DNA of 64,000 bases from Streptomyces sp. DT2A-34 (GCF_030499515.1 NZ_JASTWJ010000001.1:3514001-3578000); one strand, 5' to 3'. Numbered from the stretch's first letter, positions 17,629-27,681 are shown. Program-made: numbers and translations. The notes: generated from the sequence alone by a model not told the origin.

Positions 17629-18815
17629 GCTGTACTCCTTGCTGTGCGGCTCCTGCGTGGCAGATAGACCAGCGCCTCGGTACCGGCGAAGCGCAGGACG
17701 AACGTGATGACCAGGGCCAGCGCGGTGGCCGGCAGTACGGCCAGCCCGAACTGGCCGACGAGCAGCGCGATCAGCGGGATGCGCAGCACCAGGTCGGCGT
17801 TGGCGAGCAGCGCGAACCGTGCGGTGCGGTCGGCCCAGTGGCGGTGCCGGCGGCGGTCGCGGAACAGCAGCTTCTCGATGAGCAGGAAGTTCCAGGCCAC
17901 GCCGAACTGGTTGGCGACGATCTCCGCGGGGAGGTAGTGCAGCCCCGCCTGCGTCAACGCCCACAGCGCGGTCAGGTTCGGCACGAAGCCCGTCAGTCCG
18001 ATCAGCCCGAACACGACCATCCGGGCCAGCGGATCCGCCGTGCGCAGCCCCGCGAGGTGCCGCAGGAAGCGGCGCCCCTCCGCCGCCGTGGACTTGGACT
18101 CGCCCGCGAACCGCTCCTGGAAGACGAACGGCACTTCGGTGACCGCGCGCGGGCGGCTCCGCACAGCCAGCTCCAGCAGGATCTTGTAGCCGAGGGGCTT
18201 CAGCGCCTCCGCGGTGATGTCGCTGCGGCGGATGGCGAAGAAGCCGCTCATCGGGTCGCTGATGCCGTGCAGCCGGCGCGGGAAGAGGGACTTGGTCAGC
18301 CAGGTCGCTCCACGTGACACGGCCACGCGGTAGCTGCCGGCGAGCCCGGCCCGGCTGCCGCCCTTGACGTACCGGGAGGCGACGACGAGCCCGGCGTTCG
18401 CGCGCTCGCCGGTGGCCACCAACTCCGGGACCAGGGAGGGCGGATGCTGGCAGTCGCCGTCCATGACGACGATCCAGTCCGACCCGGCCGCCTTCATCCC
18501 CTCGACGACCGCCCCGCCGAGCCCGCCGACGGGTTCGTCGCGGTGGATGACGGTGACGGGGAACGGGCAGTCCTGCGCGGCCTCCTTGATGACCTGCGGG
18601 GTGTCGTCGGTGGAGTCGTCCACGAAGACGACCTCGCAGGGCAGCCGGGACGGCACCGATTCGGTGATCCGGTGCAGCAACTGCCGTACGTTCGCGGACT
18701 CGTTGAAGGTCGGTACGACGATGGTGACGGCGCCCGGCTCGGCCACCTCGGCCACCTCGGCGGCCTCCACGATCGGATCGCCCAGCTCCTCGGGGGCGGT
18801 GTAATCCTGGCTCAT
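17625..18815 (-). CDS. GT2 glycosyltransferase fused to GtrA-like membrane domain (396 aa)
   Basis: Residues ~25-250 are a dolichol-phosphate-mannose-synthase-like GT2 domain: VPTFNES nucleotide site, FVDDSTDD, VMDGDCQHPP as the DxD metal site, and SGFFAIRR. Residues ~265-390 form four hydrophobic helices of the GtrA type (VVFGLIGLTGFVPNLTALWAL, then VANQFGVAWNFLL), thought to flip or hold polyprenyl-linked sugars. It probably makes a polyprenyl-phosphate sugar donor at the membrane. The start ATG overlaps the upstream stop, and its stop overlaps the oxidase start, so it is the third of four coupled genes. Confidence 0.88.
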   Translation of the reverse strand: MSQDYTAPEELGDPIVEAAEVAEVAEPGAVTIVVPTFNESANVRQLLHRITESVPSRLPCEVVFVDDSTDDTPQVIKEAAQDCPFPVTVIHRDEPVGGLGGAVVEGMKAAGSDWIVVMDGDCQHPPSLVPELVATGERANAGLVVASRYVKGGSRAGLAGSYRVAVSRGATWLTKSLFPRRLHGISDPMSGFFAIRRSDITAEALKPLGYKILLELAVRSRPRAVTEVPFVFQERFAGESKSTAAEGRRFLRHLAGLRTADPLARMVVFGLIGLTGFVPNLTALWALTQAGLHYLPAEIVANQFGVAWNFLLIEKLLFRDRRRHRHWADRTARFALLANADLVLRIPLIALLVGQFGLAVLPATALALVITFVLRFAGTEALVYLPRRSRTARSTA

Positions 18816-20461
18816 CGAACGCCTCCCGAGGCTGCCTGGATCTGCCGGATCTCGATGCGGTCCTCGCCGCGGCCGAACACGGCGACCGCCGTCGAGTGCT
18901 CCATCGCCGCCTTGACGTTGGGCAGGTCGACCGCGTCCCGCCGTACCGTCGGCGAGGCGACGACGTAGTCGAGGTCCTTCCAGCCGCGCGGCATCGTCTT
19001 CGTCACGGCCGGGTCGAGGTCGGCCTTGTAGAACCAGATGGCGCCGAGCCCGGGCCGGTACCCGGCGTGCACCAGGTCCAGCCACAGCGCGTCGTCGACG
19101 AGGACCCGGGTGTCCTCGGGGTCCTCCACCTCCGTCGCCAGCCACTTCGAGGCGGCCTGGTAGGGCGCGTTGGCGTCGGCGGTGACGGCGGTGCGGTCGC
19201 CGTCGTACCAGCGGGGTACGACATAGGCGCCGGCGGCGATCGCGAGCACGGCCGCGAGGGCGTACCGCCCGCCCGTGACGTACCGCGTCTCGGCCTCGGA
19301 CCGCCATCGCCGCAGGACGGCGTGGGCGACGGAGGCCGTTCCTCCGGCGAGGACGAGTGCGAGGAAGGGCAGCGCCTGGATGACGTACATGGCGGGCAGG
19401 TAGCCGCTGGGGCGCATGGCCACCAGGGCGAGGATCACCACCGCGAACGACGGTCCGGCCAGCGACCGAGCCGTGACCGACCAGCGCCAGGTGGCCAGGA
19501 GCAGCAGGCCGCCCGCGAGGCCGCCGAAGATGAGGACGCGGTCGTAGTAGAGCCAGGACTGCAGGACGCCGTAGGAGCCGGAGCCCTGGTCGAGGATGAA
19601 GCCCGAACCGGGTCTGGTCATCTGGTACTTGATGCCGTCCCAGAGTGAGACGTGCCCGCTGCCCGGGAACAGCTCGCCCTTCAGCAGGGCGAACAGGGGG
19701 TACGAGAGGCCGATCAACGCGCAGGCCGTGACGGCGCCGGTGAGGGCGAACTTGCGGGTGTCGCGGTGGCTGTGCCGCCACATGGTGACGAAGACCGCCG
19801 GGAGGACGAAGAGCATCGTCTCCTTGGTCAGCACGGCCGTCGCGGCCGCGATCCCGGCGCCGAAGTGGTGCCAGAGGTGGCGGCTCGGGGAGGCGGCGAG
19901 AGCGAACGCGAGGAGCGTCCACATCACCGCGAGGTTGTCGAGGAAGATCTCCCGCTGGAGTACGACCGACAGGGGTGACAGCCCGAACAGGACCATGCCG
20001 AGCCCGGCCGCCCAGCGCGGCAGGGACAGGCGCCGCCCGAGCACGTACACCAGGACCGCGCTGACCGCGCTGATGACGAGCATCGCGGCGCGCATGGTGC
20101 CGACGGTCATCGACTCGGGGTTGAGCGCGGCCGGTATCCAGGTCAGCAGGGCTATCTGGATCCAGCCGAGGGGCGGATGGTCGTACCAGTAGGTGTAGTG
20201 GGCGAGGCCCCGGCCCTCCTGGACCGCCCAGGCCTGGGCGAGGTAGGTGCCCTCGTCGTCGCTGAGGGTGGGGTAGTCGGCGATGTTCCAGCCCTGCACG
20301 AGGAGGATCGCGACGAGGAGTACGCCGCACAGGACGAGGTCGGGCCGGGACGAACGCAACCGTTGCGGCGGGGTCGTTCGACTGATCGGACGCGTTTCAG
20401 GCGCAGGCTGCCGCTGCGCGGGGACCTTCGCAGTGGTCACCGCGGGAAGGGTGGAGGTCAC
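18812..20461 (-). CDS. GT39/ArnT-type membrane glycosyltransferase (549 aa)
   Basis: Integral membrane glycosyltransferase that probably uses a polyprenyl-phosphate sugar donor. After a ~45-residue cytoplasmic tail come about 10-12 helices. The first extracytoplasmic loop carries the acidic motif DDEGTYLAQAW and the YDHPPLG motif typical of GT39/GT83 families. A soluble C-terminal domain of ~120 residues follows. The GTG start overlaps the upstream GT2 stop (GTGA) and its own stop overlaps the next start. It would use the donor made by the GT2-GtrA protein to decorate an exported acceptor; acceptor and sugar are unknown. Confidence 0.85.
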   Translation of the reverse strand: MTSTLPAVTTAKVPAQRQPAPETRPISRTTPPQRLRSSRPDLVLCGVLLVAILLVQGWNIADYPTLSDDEGTYLAQAWAVQEGRGLAHYTYWYDHPPLGWIQIALLTWIPAALNPESMTVGTMRAAMLVISAVSAVLVYVLGRRLSLPRWAAGLGMVLFGLSPLSVVLQREIFLDNLAVMWTLLAFALAASPSRHLWHHFGAGIAAATAVLTKETMLFVLPAVFVTMWRHSHRDTRKFALTGAVTACALIGLSYPLFALLKGELFPGSGHVSLWDGIKYQMTRPGSGFILDQGSGSYGVLQSWLYYDRVLIFGGLAGGLLLLATWRWSVTARSLAGPSFAVVILALVAMRPSGYLPAMYVIQALPFLALVLAGGTASVAHAVLRRWRSEAETRYVTGGRYALAAVLAIAAGAYVVPRWYDGDRTAVTADANAPYQAASKWLATEVEDPEDTRVLVDDALWLDLVHAGYRPGLGAIWFYKADLDPAVTKTMPRGWKDLDYVVASPTVRRDAVDLPNVKAAMEHSTAVAVFGRGEDRIEIRQIQAASGGVR

Positions 20462-21798
20462 GCAGGGACGTCCTCTCGGAGGTCACGGGTCACTTCGGCG
20501 GTGGCGAGATGCGCGCCGACGTGGGTGGTCAACTCCCAGTCGTTCCGGCCGCGCTGCTCGCGCCATACGGCGCGGACGGCGGCCCCGGCGAGGAGCACCT
20601 GGTAGAAGGGGCCGCCCACGATGAGCTTCAGGTAGTGGACGAAGCGGACGCGCAGCCCGTACTGCTTGCCGAAGTCGTGCAGTCCGACGACCTCGAAGAC
20701 GAAGGTGACGAGCGCGGTGACGGCCGGCAGGAAGGTGATGAAGGCGATGGTCACGGACACGTCGAGGAACACCGCGATCGCGATGTTGAGCGGGATGATG
20801 AGCCCGGTGAAGGCCTGCATGAACGGCGTCATGAGCGTGTACCGGGCCAGCAACCGCTGCCCGAAGGTGGGCAGTTGCTTCCAGTCCTTCTTCCGGTAGA
20901 CCTGCAGGAAGCCCTGGTTCCAGCGGGTGCGCTGCTTGAGCAGCGACATCAGGCTGCCGGGCGTCTCCTCCTTGGTCACCATGTCGGAGTCGTAGGCGAC
21001 GACGACCTTCTTGCCGACGCTGGAGAGCCGGACGCCCAGGTCGCAGTCCTCCGCGAGGCAGTTCGGGTCCCAGCCGTCGGCTTCCCTGAGCACGTCCGTC
21101 CGTACGAAGACGGTGTTGCCGCCGAGCGGGATGAACCCCTTCTGCGCGTGCAGGTGCAGTCGCGACCGGAACCAGAAGAAGTACTCCAGGCAGTTGCGCA
21201 GGCTGTACCAGCTGGAGTGGAAGTTGATCAGCTGGACGCCGCCCTGGACCACGTCCGCCTTCGTCGTCCGGAACGCGTGGTCGACATGGGCGAGGAGCTC
21301 CGGGTGGACCTGGTCCTCGGCGTCGAAGACCCCGACGACGTCGCCGCGACAGTGCGGCAGCGCCGTGTTCATGGCCTTCGGCTTGTTCTTCTTCTCGTGG
21401 GTGTCGACGACGACCCGGACCCGTGGGTCGCGAGCGGCGGCCCGCTCGGCGACCTCCGTGGTCTCCGGGTCGTCGTGCCCGACGATGACGATGATCTCGA
21501 AGTCGGTGTGTGTGGACTCCAGCAGCCGCTGGATGGTGTGGTCCAGCACGGCCTGTTCGTGCCGGGCCGGCAACAGCAGCGAGAACGACACGTGCTCGCC
21601 GCCGTCCGGTCTGCTGAACCGGGTGGAGGCGAGCACCTCGGGCGTACGCCACGCGTGCATCTGCCACCACAAGGTGAAAGCCGCCATCCAGAACAAGCCC
21701 AGCGAGACGACGGCTATGAAGACAGACGTCAGCAACAGATCCCCCCAGATCCCCAATGCCCCCTGTCGCGAACGGCGAGTTCCAGCCGTTGCGATCAC
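20458..21798 (-). CDS. Cellulose-synthase-like GT2 polymerase (446 aa)
   Basis: Processive family 2 glycosyltransferase in the membrane. An N-terminal helix lies at ~20-45 and the catalytic domain at ~70-300: FDAED at 158-162 (metal site), AED at 249-251 (catalytic base) and QRTRW at 289-293, the QxxRW mark of processive synthases. Three or four C-terminal helices follow. This is the architecture of cellulose, hyaluronan or CslA-type enzymes, without a PilZ domain. GTG 21798 lies 8 bases after a TAATCT box, which would fit a leaderless start. TTG 21735 behind a GGGGGG site is an alternative. It heads the four-gene operon ending in a copper oxidase, recalling cslA-glxA. Confidence 0.87.
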   Translation of the reverse strand: MIATAGTRRSRQGALGIWGDLLLTSVFIAVVSLGLFWMAAFTLWWQMHAWRTPEVLASTRFSRPDGGEHVSFSLLLPARHEQAVLDHTIQRLLESTHTDFEIIVIVGHDDPETTEVAERAAARDPRVRVVVDTHEKKNKPKAMNTALPHCRGDVVGVFDAEDQVHPELLAHVDHAFRTTKADVVQGGVQLINFHSSWYSLRNCLEYFFWFRSRLHLHAQKGFIPLGGNTVFVRTDVLREADGWDPNCLAEDCDLGVRLSSVGKKVVVAYDSDMVTKEETPGSLMSLLKQRTRWNQGFLQVYRKKDWKQLPTFGQRLLARYTLMTPFMQAFTGLIIPLNIAIAVFLDVSVTIAFITFLPAVTALVTFVFEVVGLHDFGKQYGLRVRFVHYLKLIVGGPFYQVLLAGAAVRAVWREQRGRNDWELTTHVGAHLATAEVTRDLREDVPA

Positions 21799-21912
21799 TG
21801 TGGAGAGATTAGGGGGGAACTGTGAAGCGTGAGGGCTGTTCCGATAAATAGCTTGTTTCGGAATCGTGCGGTGGAAAGCGCGATCTATCCGAACATACGC
21901 CCAATTTGGGCA

Positions 21913-21944
21913 GCCGAAACGGCGCTCTCCGCTTCCGTTTCGGC
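21913..21944 (-). terminator. Terminator hairpin of the YyaL gene
   Basis: Perfect 10-bp inverted repeat (21913-21922 with 21935-21944), 12-base loop, starting 6 bases after the reverse-strand stop at 21951. It separates the YyaL gene from the glycan operon. Confidence 0.65.
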
Positions 21945-21950
21945 TCGCCT

Positions 21951-23984
21951 TCAGCTCGTCAGTGCCGTGCGCAGCCGTTCAGGATCGGTCGTCGGGGCGT
22001 CACAGGTGAAGTTACGGCAGACATACGCGGCCGGTTCACCGCCGACGAGGGGACGGTCGGCGAGGAGCGGGAGTTCGTCACTCTCCGGAGTCCCGACGGC
22101 CACGACCGCACCGGGGGCGGTGCCCATGAGTGCCGTACGGTGCAAGGCCCTTGTGGCCTCGTCGTCGAGGCTCGGCCCGACGATCGCGACCTCGCGGGGA
22201 CCGTCGAGGGCGGCCTCGGCGACGGCGAGACCCCAGCCGATGAAGCGGGGGACACGCGGGCCGAGGGCCTTGACGACACCCAGCGCCTTCTCGGCGGCGA
22301 CGCGGTGGGGCTCGGCACCGGTCTGCGCGGCATAGCTCAGCAGGGCGCCGGCCGCCGCGCTCCACCCGGAGGGGGCGGCGTTGTCGGTGGGGTCCTGGGG
22401 GCGGCGGATCAGCTGCTCGGCGTCGGCGGCGGTGTCGTAGAGGGCACCGGACTCCTCGTCGACGAAACGGGCCAGGACGTGGTCGAGCAGGAACCCGGCG
22501 AAGTCCAGCCAGACGCCCTCACCGGTGACGGAGGCGAGCGCGAGGAAGCCCTCGGCGACGTCGCCGTAGTCCTCCAGTACGCCCGCGTTGGCGCCGACCT
22601 GGCCGTCCTTGCTGGTGCGGGCGAGGCGGGCGTGGTCGTCGAGGTGCAGCCGTACCAGGAGGTCGGCGGCGCCGAGGGCGGCGTCCACGAGATCGGGGCG
22701 GTCGAAGTACGCGCCGGTCTCGGCGAGGGCGGCGATCGCGAGGCCGTTCCAGGCGGCGACGATCTTGTCGTCGCGGCCGGGGGCGGGGCGGTCGGCCCGC
22801 GAGGCGAGCAGGCGCTCCTTGACGGAGGCGACCCTCTCGGCGTCGAACACGCCCTCCTGCTGCGGGAGTTGGAGCACCGAGGAGCCGTGCTCGAAGGTGC
22901 CTTCCTCGGTGACGCCGAAGTAGTGAACGGCGAGCTCGGCGTCGTCGTCGCCGAGCACCTCGCGCAGCTGCTCCGGCGTCCACACGTAGTACGCGCCCTC
23001 GACGTGCTTGCCGGTCCCGTCGTCGCTGTCCGCGTCGAGCGCGGAGGCGAACCCGCCCTCGTCGGTACGCAGTTCGCGCACCATGAAGTCGGCGGTCTCC
23101 AGGGCTACGCGGCGGGCGAGCTCGGACCCTGTGGCCCGCCACAGGTGGGCGTACACGCGGCACAGCAGGGCGTTGTCGTACAGCATCTTCTCGAAGTGCG
23201 GCACGACCCAGTCACGGTCGACGGAGTACCGCGCGAACCCGCCGCCGAGCTGGTCGTAGATCCCGCCGCGGGCCATCCGCTCGCAGGTGTCCTGGGCCAT
23301 CTGCAGCGCGCCCTCGGCGCCCGTCCGCGCATGGTGCCGCAGCAGGAACTCGATCACCATGGACGGCGGGAACTTGGGCGCGCCCCCGAACCCGCCCCGC
23401 TGCGGGTCGTACTCCCGGGTGAGCCCGAGCAGCGCCTGGGCGAGCTCCTCCTCACCGGGTGCCTCGGTGCCGCCGTAGGAGATCTCCCGCCCGGCGAGAT
23501 CCCGCACGATCTTCCCCGCGACGTCGGCGACCTCGTCCCTGCGGTCGGCCCAGGCGCTGCGCACGCCCTCCAGGACCTGCCGGAAGGACGGCATGCCGTG
23601 CCGGGGGGCGGGTGGGAAGTAGGTGCCGAAGTAGAAGGGCTCGGCGTCGGGCGTGAGGAAGACGGTCATGGGCCAGCCGCCCTGGCCGGTGGCCGCCTGG
23701 ACGGCCTCCATGTAGACGGCGTCCACGTCGGGGCGTTCCTCGCGGTCGACCTTGACGCTGACGAAGTGGGCGTTGAGGTAGTCGGCGGTCTCCTGGTCCT
23801 CGAAGGACTCGTGGGCCATCACGTGACACCAGTGACAGCTGCTGTACCCGACGCTGAGCAGCACGGGCACGTTCCGTTTCCGCGCCTCCTCGAAGGCCTC
23901 GCCGACCCAGGGCCACCAGTCGACGGGGTTGTCAGCGTGCTGAAGGAGGTACGGGGACGTCTCGTGCGCCAGTCGGTTCGGCAT
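21951..23984 (-). CDS. YyaL-type protein: thioredoxin domain plus glycosidase-like toroid (677 aa)
   Basis: Conserved protein of the DUF255/spermatogenesis-associated-20 family. Residues ~1-165 are a thioredoxin-like domain with the family motif [13 protein letters not shown] and an N-terminal [20 protein letters not shown]. The rest is an (alpha/alpha) toroid similar to six-hairpin glycosidases, with [17 protein letters not shown] and [11 protein letters not shown]. No catalytic activity is firmly established for the family; a redox-linked or epimerase-like role is speculative. No signal peptide is seen. The start ATG 23984 has GAGGA 7 bases upstream and gives the standard MPNRLAHE N-terminus. 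Confidence 0.92.
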   Translation of the reverse strand: MPNRLAHETSPYLLQHADNPVDWWPWVGEAFEEARKRNVPVLLSVGYSSCHWCHVMAHESFEDQETADYLNAHFVSVKVDREERPDVDAVYMEAVQAATGQGGWPMTVFLTPDAEPFYFGTYFPPAPRHGMPSFRQVLEGVRSAWADRRDEVADVAGKIVRDLAGREISYGGTEAPGEEELAQALLGLTREYDPQRGGFGGAPKFPPSMVIEFLLRHHARTGAEGALQMAQDTCERMARGGIYDQLGGGFARYSVDRDWVVPHFEKMLYDNALLCRVYAHLWRATGSELARRVALETADFMVRELRTDEGGFASALDADSDDGTGKHVEGAYYVWTPEQLREVLGDDDAELAVHYFGVTEEGTFEHGSSVLQLPQQEGVFDAERVASVKERLLASRADRPAPGRDDKIVAAWNGLAIAALAETGAYFDRPDLVDAALGAADLLVRLHLDDHARLARTSKDGQVGANAGVLEDYGDVAEGFLALASVTGEGVWLDFAGFLLDHVLARFVDEESGALYDTAADAEQLIRRPQDPTDNAAPSGWSAAAGALLSYAAQTGAEPHRVAAEKALGVVKALGPRVPRFIGWGLAVAEAALDGPREVAIVGPSLDDEATRALHRTALMGTAPGAVVAVGTPESDELPLLADRPLVGGEPAAYVCRNFTCDAPTTDPERLRTALTS

Positions 23985-24027
23985 GGGTCCATCCTCGCTC
24001 ACGGTGCGCGGCACCGGGCAACAGGAC

Positions 24028-24055
24028 GCGGGCCTCATGCGCGGACGAGGCCCGC
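24028..24055 (-). terminator. Hairpin upstream of the YyaL gene
   Basis: Perfect 9-bp inverted repeat (24028-24036 with 24047-24055). It sits 44 bases before the YyaL start and 34 bases after the stop of an orphan reverse-strand frame, so it could end transcription of a small gene there or act as a leader structure. Confidence 0.4.
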
Positions 24056-24088
24056 CAAGGCCCCGCCCACCGTTCGGGAAAGACCGTC

Positions 24089-24277
24089 TTACGTGCTACC
24101 GCTTCCCTCGACGGTCTCGAAGCCGTACGACTCGATCTCCTTCAGCCCTGGCTGCGGCAGGATGGACCGTCCCTGGAGACTGAGCAGGGGTGAGCACTGT
24201 TGCCAGAACCCATGCTCAAGGTCACGCGCTCGACGCAGGAATCTTCGTTCTCCATGCGCCGGACAAGCGAAGCCTCA
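24089..24277 (-). other. Orphan reverse-strand frame lacking a start codon
   Basis: This lies within the 394-base gap between the divergent YyaL and STAND genes. The reverse-strand frame ending in TAA at 24089 reads ILPQPGLKEIESYGFETVEG then SGST before the stop, a composition that looks like a genuine protein C-terminus. Upstream it stays open back to a TGA near 24278 but holds no ATG, GTG or TTG. It may be a frame-shifted or truncated small gene. I do not recognise a family. Confidence 0.25.
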
Positions 24278-24378
24278 GGACATGCAGACGGCCGGCCCCC
24301 GCCCGCCCTCTCGCCCCCGTGCCCCATCCGCAGCACACTTGACCAAGAACGCCGTTGCCGCCGGAGGGGGACGTGACT

Positions 24379-27300
24379 ATGCGGGACAGCCATCGGACGG
24401 AGGCCGAGCGGCTGTTGGTCCGGGCCGTGGAGGAGGAAGTGCGGCGCTCGGGCGGGCGGGTCGACGGGCAGGTGCTGCTGTCACGGGCGCGCGGGGCGCT
24501 GGACGCCATGGCGCAGTCGGCGGCCGAGGAGTACGAGGCGTATACGCGCGCGCTGGACGAGGCGGAGGCCGGCCGGCTGACGTTCGGGCAGCGGTTCGCG
24601 CGGGAGGGCGGCGGTACGCCGCTGATGGTGGCGGGCGTCGCGGCGCTCGCGGCCGCCGTCACCGACCTGGCGCTCGGCACGGGCACGGGCACCGCGGTGG
24701 GCGCGGGCGTGACCGTCGGTGTCGTGGGCGCGGCGGCGACGGTCGTGAAGGTGGCCGGCACGCATCTGCCGGCCGCGCATCATCGCGCGGGCGCCGTGGG
24801 CCAGCCCGGCGGGCCGGAACAGCTGCGGCTGCAGTGGCTGACGGCGCTGGAGGTACGGGGCATCCGTCCCTTCCTCGACCAGCAGCGGGTGCTGAGCGCG
24901 TCCACCGGTCCGAAGAAGACGGGGCCGCGGCTGAAGGGCGCGGACAAGAGCGCGGCGGCCCGGGGGCGGAACCTGTTGGAGCAGTCGTTCGGTCAACTCC
25001 CCGAGCCGACGGGCCCGTTCGCGGGCCGCAGGCAGGAGATGGCCCGCATCCGGCAGTGGGTGCAGGCGGCGCGGGCCAGTACGGAGACGAAGCCGACGGT
25101 CGTGGTCCTGCACGGGGCGCCCGGCAGTGGTCGTACGGCATTGGCGGTCCGCGCGGCCCACGACCTGAAGGACCAGTTCCGCGGCGCGTGCGTGGTGGAC
25201 CTGCGTGGCGACACCCCGGAGGAGCCACCGCTGCCCACCAGGGACGCGCTGCTGCATCTGCTGAACCGTCTGGGCGCCCCGCGCGAGCAGCTGCTGTTCC
25301 GCGAGCGGTCCTCGGCGGAGCAGCAGGTCAAGCGGCTGAGCGAGCTCTACCACCAGCACCTCACGGGCCTCCCGGTCACCGTCGTACTGGACGACGCCTC
25401 GGACCCGCAGCAGGTCCGCACCCTCGTTCCCGAGCGCTGCGACAGCCTGGTCCTGGTCACCGCACGCGAGCCCCTCGACCTGCCCGCGGATCTCGCCGCC
25501 CGGGTGCACCACCTGCCGGTGGAGTCGCTGGACGCGGCCGGCGCGGAGGAGCTGCTGAGCGCGGCGGCGCAGGATTCGTCGAGTCCCTACGACGCCGAAT
25601 CGGCCGACCGGATACGGGAGTTGTGCGGCGGGCTGCCGCTGGCGCTGCGCATCGCGGGCTCGGCGCTGGGGCCGCGTTCACCGCGCACGCTGGCGACGGA
25701 CCTGGGGGCGTACGGCCCGGTGGAGCCGATCGAGCGGGTGCTGTGGCTGCGCTACACCGACCAGTCGGAGTCGGCGAGACGCCTGCTGCGCCGGCTCGCG
25801 CTGGCGGGCCGGGCCTCGCTGGGCGCGGCAGCGGCGGCGGCGCTGCTGGCGACGGACGAGGCGGAGGCGACCCGCCACCTGGTGGCCCTGTCCGAGTCGG
25901 GCCTGATCGACCACGTCCGCGGCAACCGCTACCGCCTGCACGACCTGGTCCGCGCCTTCGCCCACGCCCGCCTCCTCGACGAGGAGGAGCCGTCGGAGCG
26001 TACGGCGGCGCAGGAGCGGCTGATCGTGAACTACGCCGACCTCGCCGACTCCGTCCTGCGCCTGGTCGACGGCAACATGTCGACCCGCTCGGACCGCTTC
26101 AGCCCGCACGGCTTCACCTCGCTGGACGACGCGCTGCGCTGGCTGGACGACGAGTCGAGCTTCATCACGGCGGCGCTGCGGCACGCGGAGGACGTGAACC
26201 AGGCGGCGGTCCTGAACCTGCTGGGCGCGCTGTGCGACTACTGCCTGCTGCGCGGCGACCTCTACCGGCTGGGCGAGATCAACGAACTGGCGCAGGCCGT
26301 GGACCAGGGCCTGCTGGTGCGCTCGGTGCAGTGGCGTACGGGCATCGCGGCCCGCCAGCTCGGCGAACTCGACAAGGCCCGCACGACCCTGACCTCGGTG
26401 GTCGACCTCTACATGGAGGCCCACCACGACGCGGGCGCGGCCCGGGCCCTGTGCTCCCTCGGCATCACCCTCCACCACCAGGGCAACCTGACCGAGGCGG
26501 CGGCCAAGCTCCGCGAGGCCCTGGACCTGCAGTCGGTCCCCGCCCTGGCGACGGACCGCGCCTGGACGATGCACGCGCTCGCGGCGGTGCAACGGGATCG
26601 CGGCCGCGTCTCCGAGTCCCTGGACCTCCTGACCGGCTCCCTCGCCCTGCACCGCGAAGGCGAGTCGATCCACGGCGAGGCCTGGGCCCACTTCCAGCTC
26701 GGCCAACTGGGCCTGCGCATGGGCGACGTACCGCGCGCGGAGTCGGAGCTGCGGACGGCCCTGGACCTGTACGGCCGCACCCGCGACGCCCGCGGCGAGG
26801 CCTGGGCGATGACCCAGCTCGCCCGCGCCCGCCTGGTCGCCGGCGACCGCGACCCGTCCGCGGCGGTGGACGGCCTGCGCCAGGCGGCCTCGCACCACCG
26901 CGACAACGAGGACGCGCGCGGCGAGGCGTGGTCCGTCTACTACCTGGGCCAGGCCCTGGAGGAGACGGGCAACCTGGACCTCGCGGTACGGGAGCTGGAA
27001 CGTTCGCGCACGATGTTCTCCCGTATGCGGGACGTGTACGGCCTGGCGTGCGCCCGGCACCACTCGGCGCGGGTGACACGGGACCAGCGGGCGGCCCAGA
27101 CGGGCTCCCTGCGCAACTCCGGTTTCGCGCGCCAGCTTCTGGTCGACGCCCGCGCCGACTTCCAGCGCATCGGCGTGGCACACGGCGAGGCGTGGACGTG
27201 CCTGGAGCTGGCGGTGGTGGACGCCGGGAACGCCCGTACGCAGCAGGCGCTGACCCTGTGCGACGACGCGGTCGGTCTGTTCGTGTCGTACGGCGACCGC

Positions 27301-27585
27301 AGGGGCGAGGACTGGGCCCGCTTCCTGCGTTGCACGCTGCTGCCGTACGCGGCGCCGGGGGGTGTCGAGGTCGGGACGGCCGTGGCGCAGGAGGAGCTGG
27401 CCCAGCTGGGGCGCGACGGGCATGCGCTGCGGGACGGCAAGCTCGGCGACTACGTCGAGGCGTATCTGCTCCTGCTGGAGCGCGGGGTGAACCTGGAGGA
27501 GGGGTGGCAGGCCTGGCGGCTCGGCATGGTGCCGGGCCGCCATGCGCGGGAGGTGATGGGGGTGGGCGTCGCGGCCGGGGCGTAG
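24379..27585 (+). CDS. STAND (NB-ARC) ATPase with TPR repeats (1068 aa)
   Basis: Large signal-transduction NTPase. Residues ~1-60 are helical. Residues ~75-125 hold one or two hydrophobic helices rich in Gly, Ala and Val, suggesting membrane attachment. The NB-ARC domain runs from ~210: P-loop HGAPGSGRTAL, Walker B VTVVLDDASD, and GLPLALRIAG. A winged-helix region follows (RYRLHDLVRAFA near 510-520). From ~600 to the end are tetratricopeptide repeats, several with the pattern RGEAW. ATG 24379 is 8 bases after GGAGGGGG; a GTG six bases earlier is too close to that site. It lacks the SARP DNA-binding domain of AfsR. Ligand and output are unknown. Confidence 0.88.
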   Translation: MRDSHRTEAERLLVRAVEEEVRRSGGRVDGQVLLSRARGALDAMAQSAAEEYEAYTRALDEAEAGRLTFGQRFAREGGGTPLMVAGVAALAAAVTDLALGTGTGTAVGAGVTVGVVGAAATVVKVAGTHLPAAHHRAGAVGQPGGPEQLRLQWLTALEVRGIRPFLDQQRVLSASTGPKKTGPRLKGADKSAAARGRNLLEQSFGQLPEPTGPFAGRRQEMARIRQWVQAARASTETKPTVVVLHGAPGSGRTALAVRAAHDLKDQFRGACVVDLRGDTPEEPPLPTRDALLHLLNRLGAPREQLLFRERSSAEQQVKRLSELYHQHLTGLPVTVVLDDASDPQQVRTLVPERCDSLVLVTAREPLDLPADLAARVHHLPVESLDAAGAEELLSAAAQDSSSPYDAESADRIRELCGGLPLALRIAGSALGPRSPRTLATDLGAYGPVEPIERVLWLRYTDQSESARRLLRRLALAGRASLGAAAAAALLATDEAEATRHLVALSESGLIDHVRGNRYRLHDLVRAFAHARLLDEEEPSERTAAQERLIVNYADLADSVLRLVDGNMSTRSDRFSPHGFTSLDDALRWLDDESSFITAALRHAEDVNQAAVLNLLGALCDYCLLRGDLYRLGEINELAQAVDQGLLVRSVQWRTGIAARQLGELDKARTTLTSVVDLYMEAHHDAGAARALCSLGITLHHQGNLTEAAAKLREALDLQSVPALATDRAWTMHALAAVQRDRGRVSESLDLLTGSLALHREGESIHGEAWAHFQLGQLGLRMGDVPRAESELRTALDLYGRTRDARGEAWAMTQLARARLVAGDRDPSAAVDGLRQAASHHRDNEDARGEAWSVYYLGQALEETGNLDLAVRELERSRTMFSRMRDVYGLACARHHSARVTRDQRAAQTGSLRNSGFARQLLVDARADFQRIGVAHGEAWTCLELAVVDAGNARTQQALTLCDDAVGLFVSYGDRRGEDWARFLRCTLLPYAAPGGVEVGTAVAQEELAQLGRDGHALRDGKLGDYVEAYLLLLERGVNLEEGWQAWRLGMVPGRHAREVMGVGVAAGA

Positions 27586-27681
27586 ACGCGCGGACCGTCG
27601 GCGTCGGGCGCGGGCCCGCTCACAGTCGGACTGTACGGTCCGTCACACCTGTGGGTGACGCACCGTACCGGCGAAGGCCGG

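Noticed and set aside
27586..27681. Short inverted sequences (for example GTCACACCTGTGGGTGAC) as a regulatory element
   Set aside because: Pairing is short and imperfect; at most a weak transcript-end hairpin between convergent genes.
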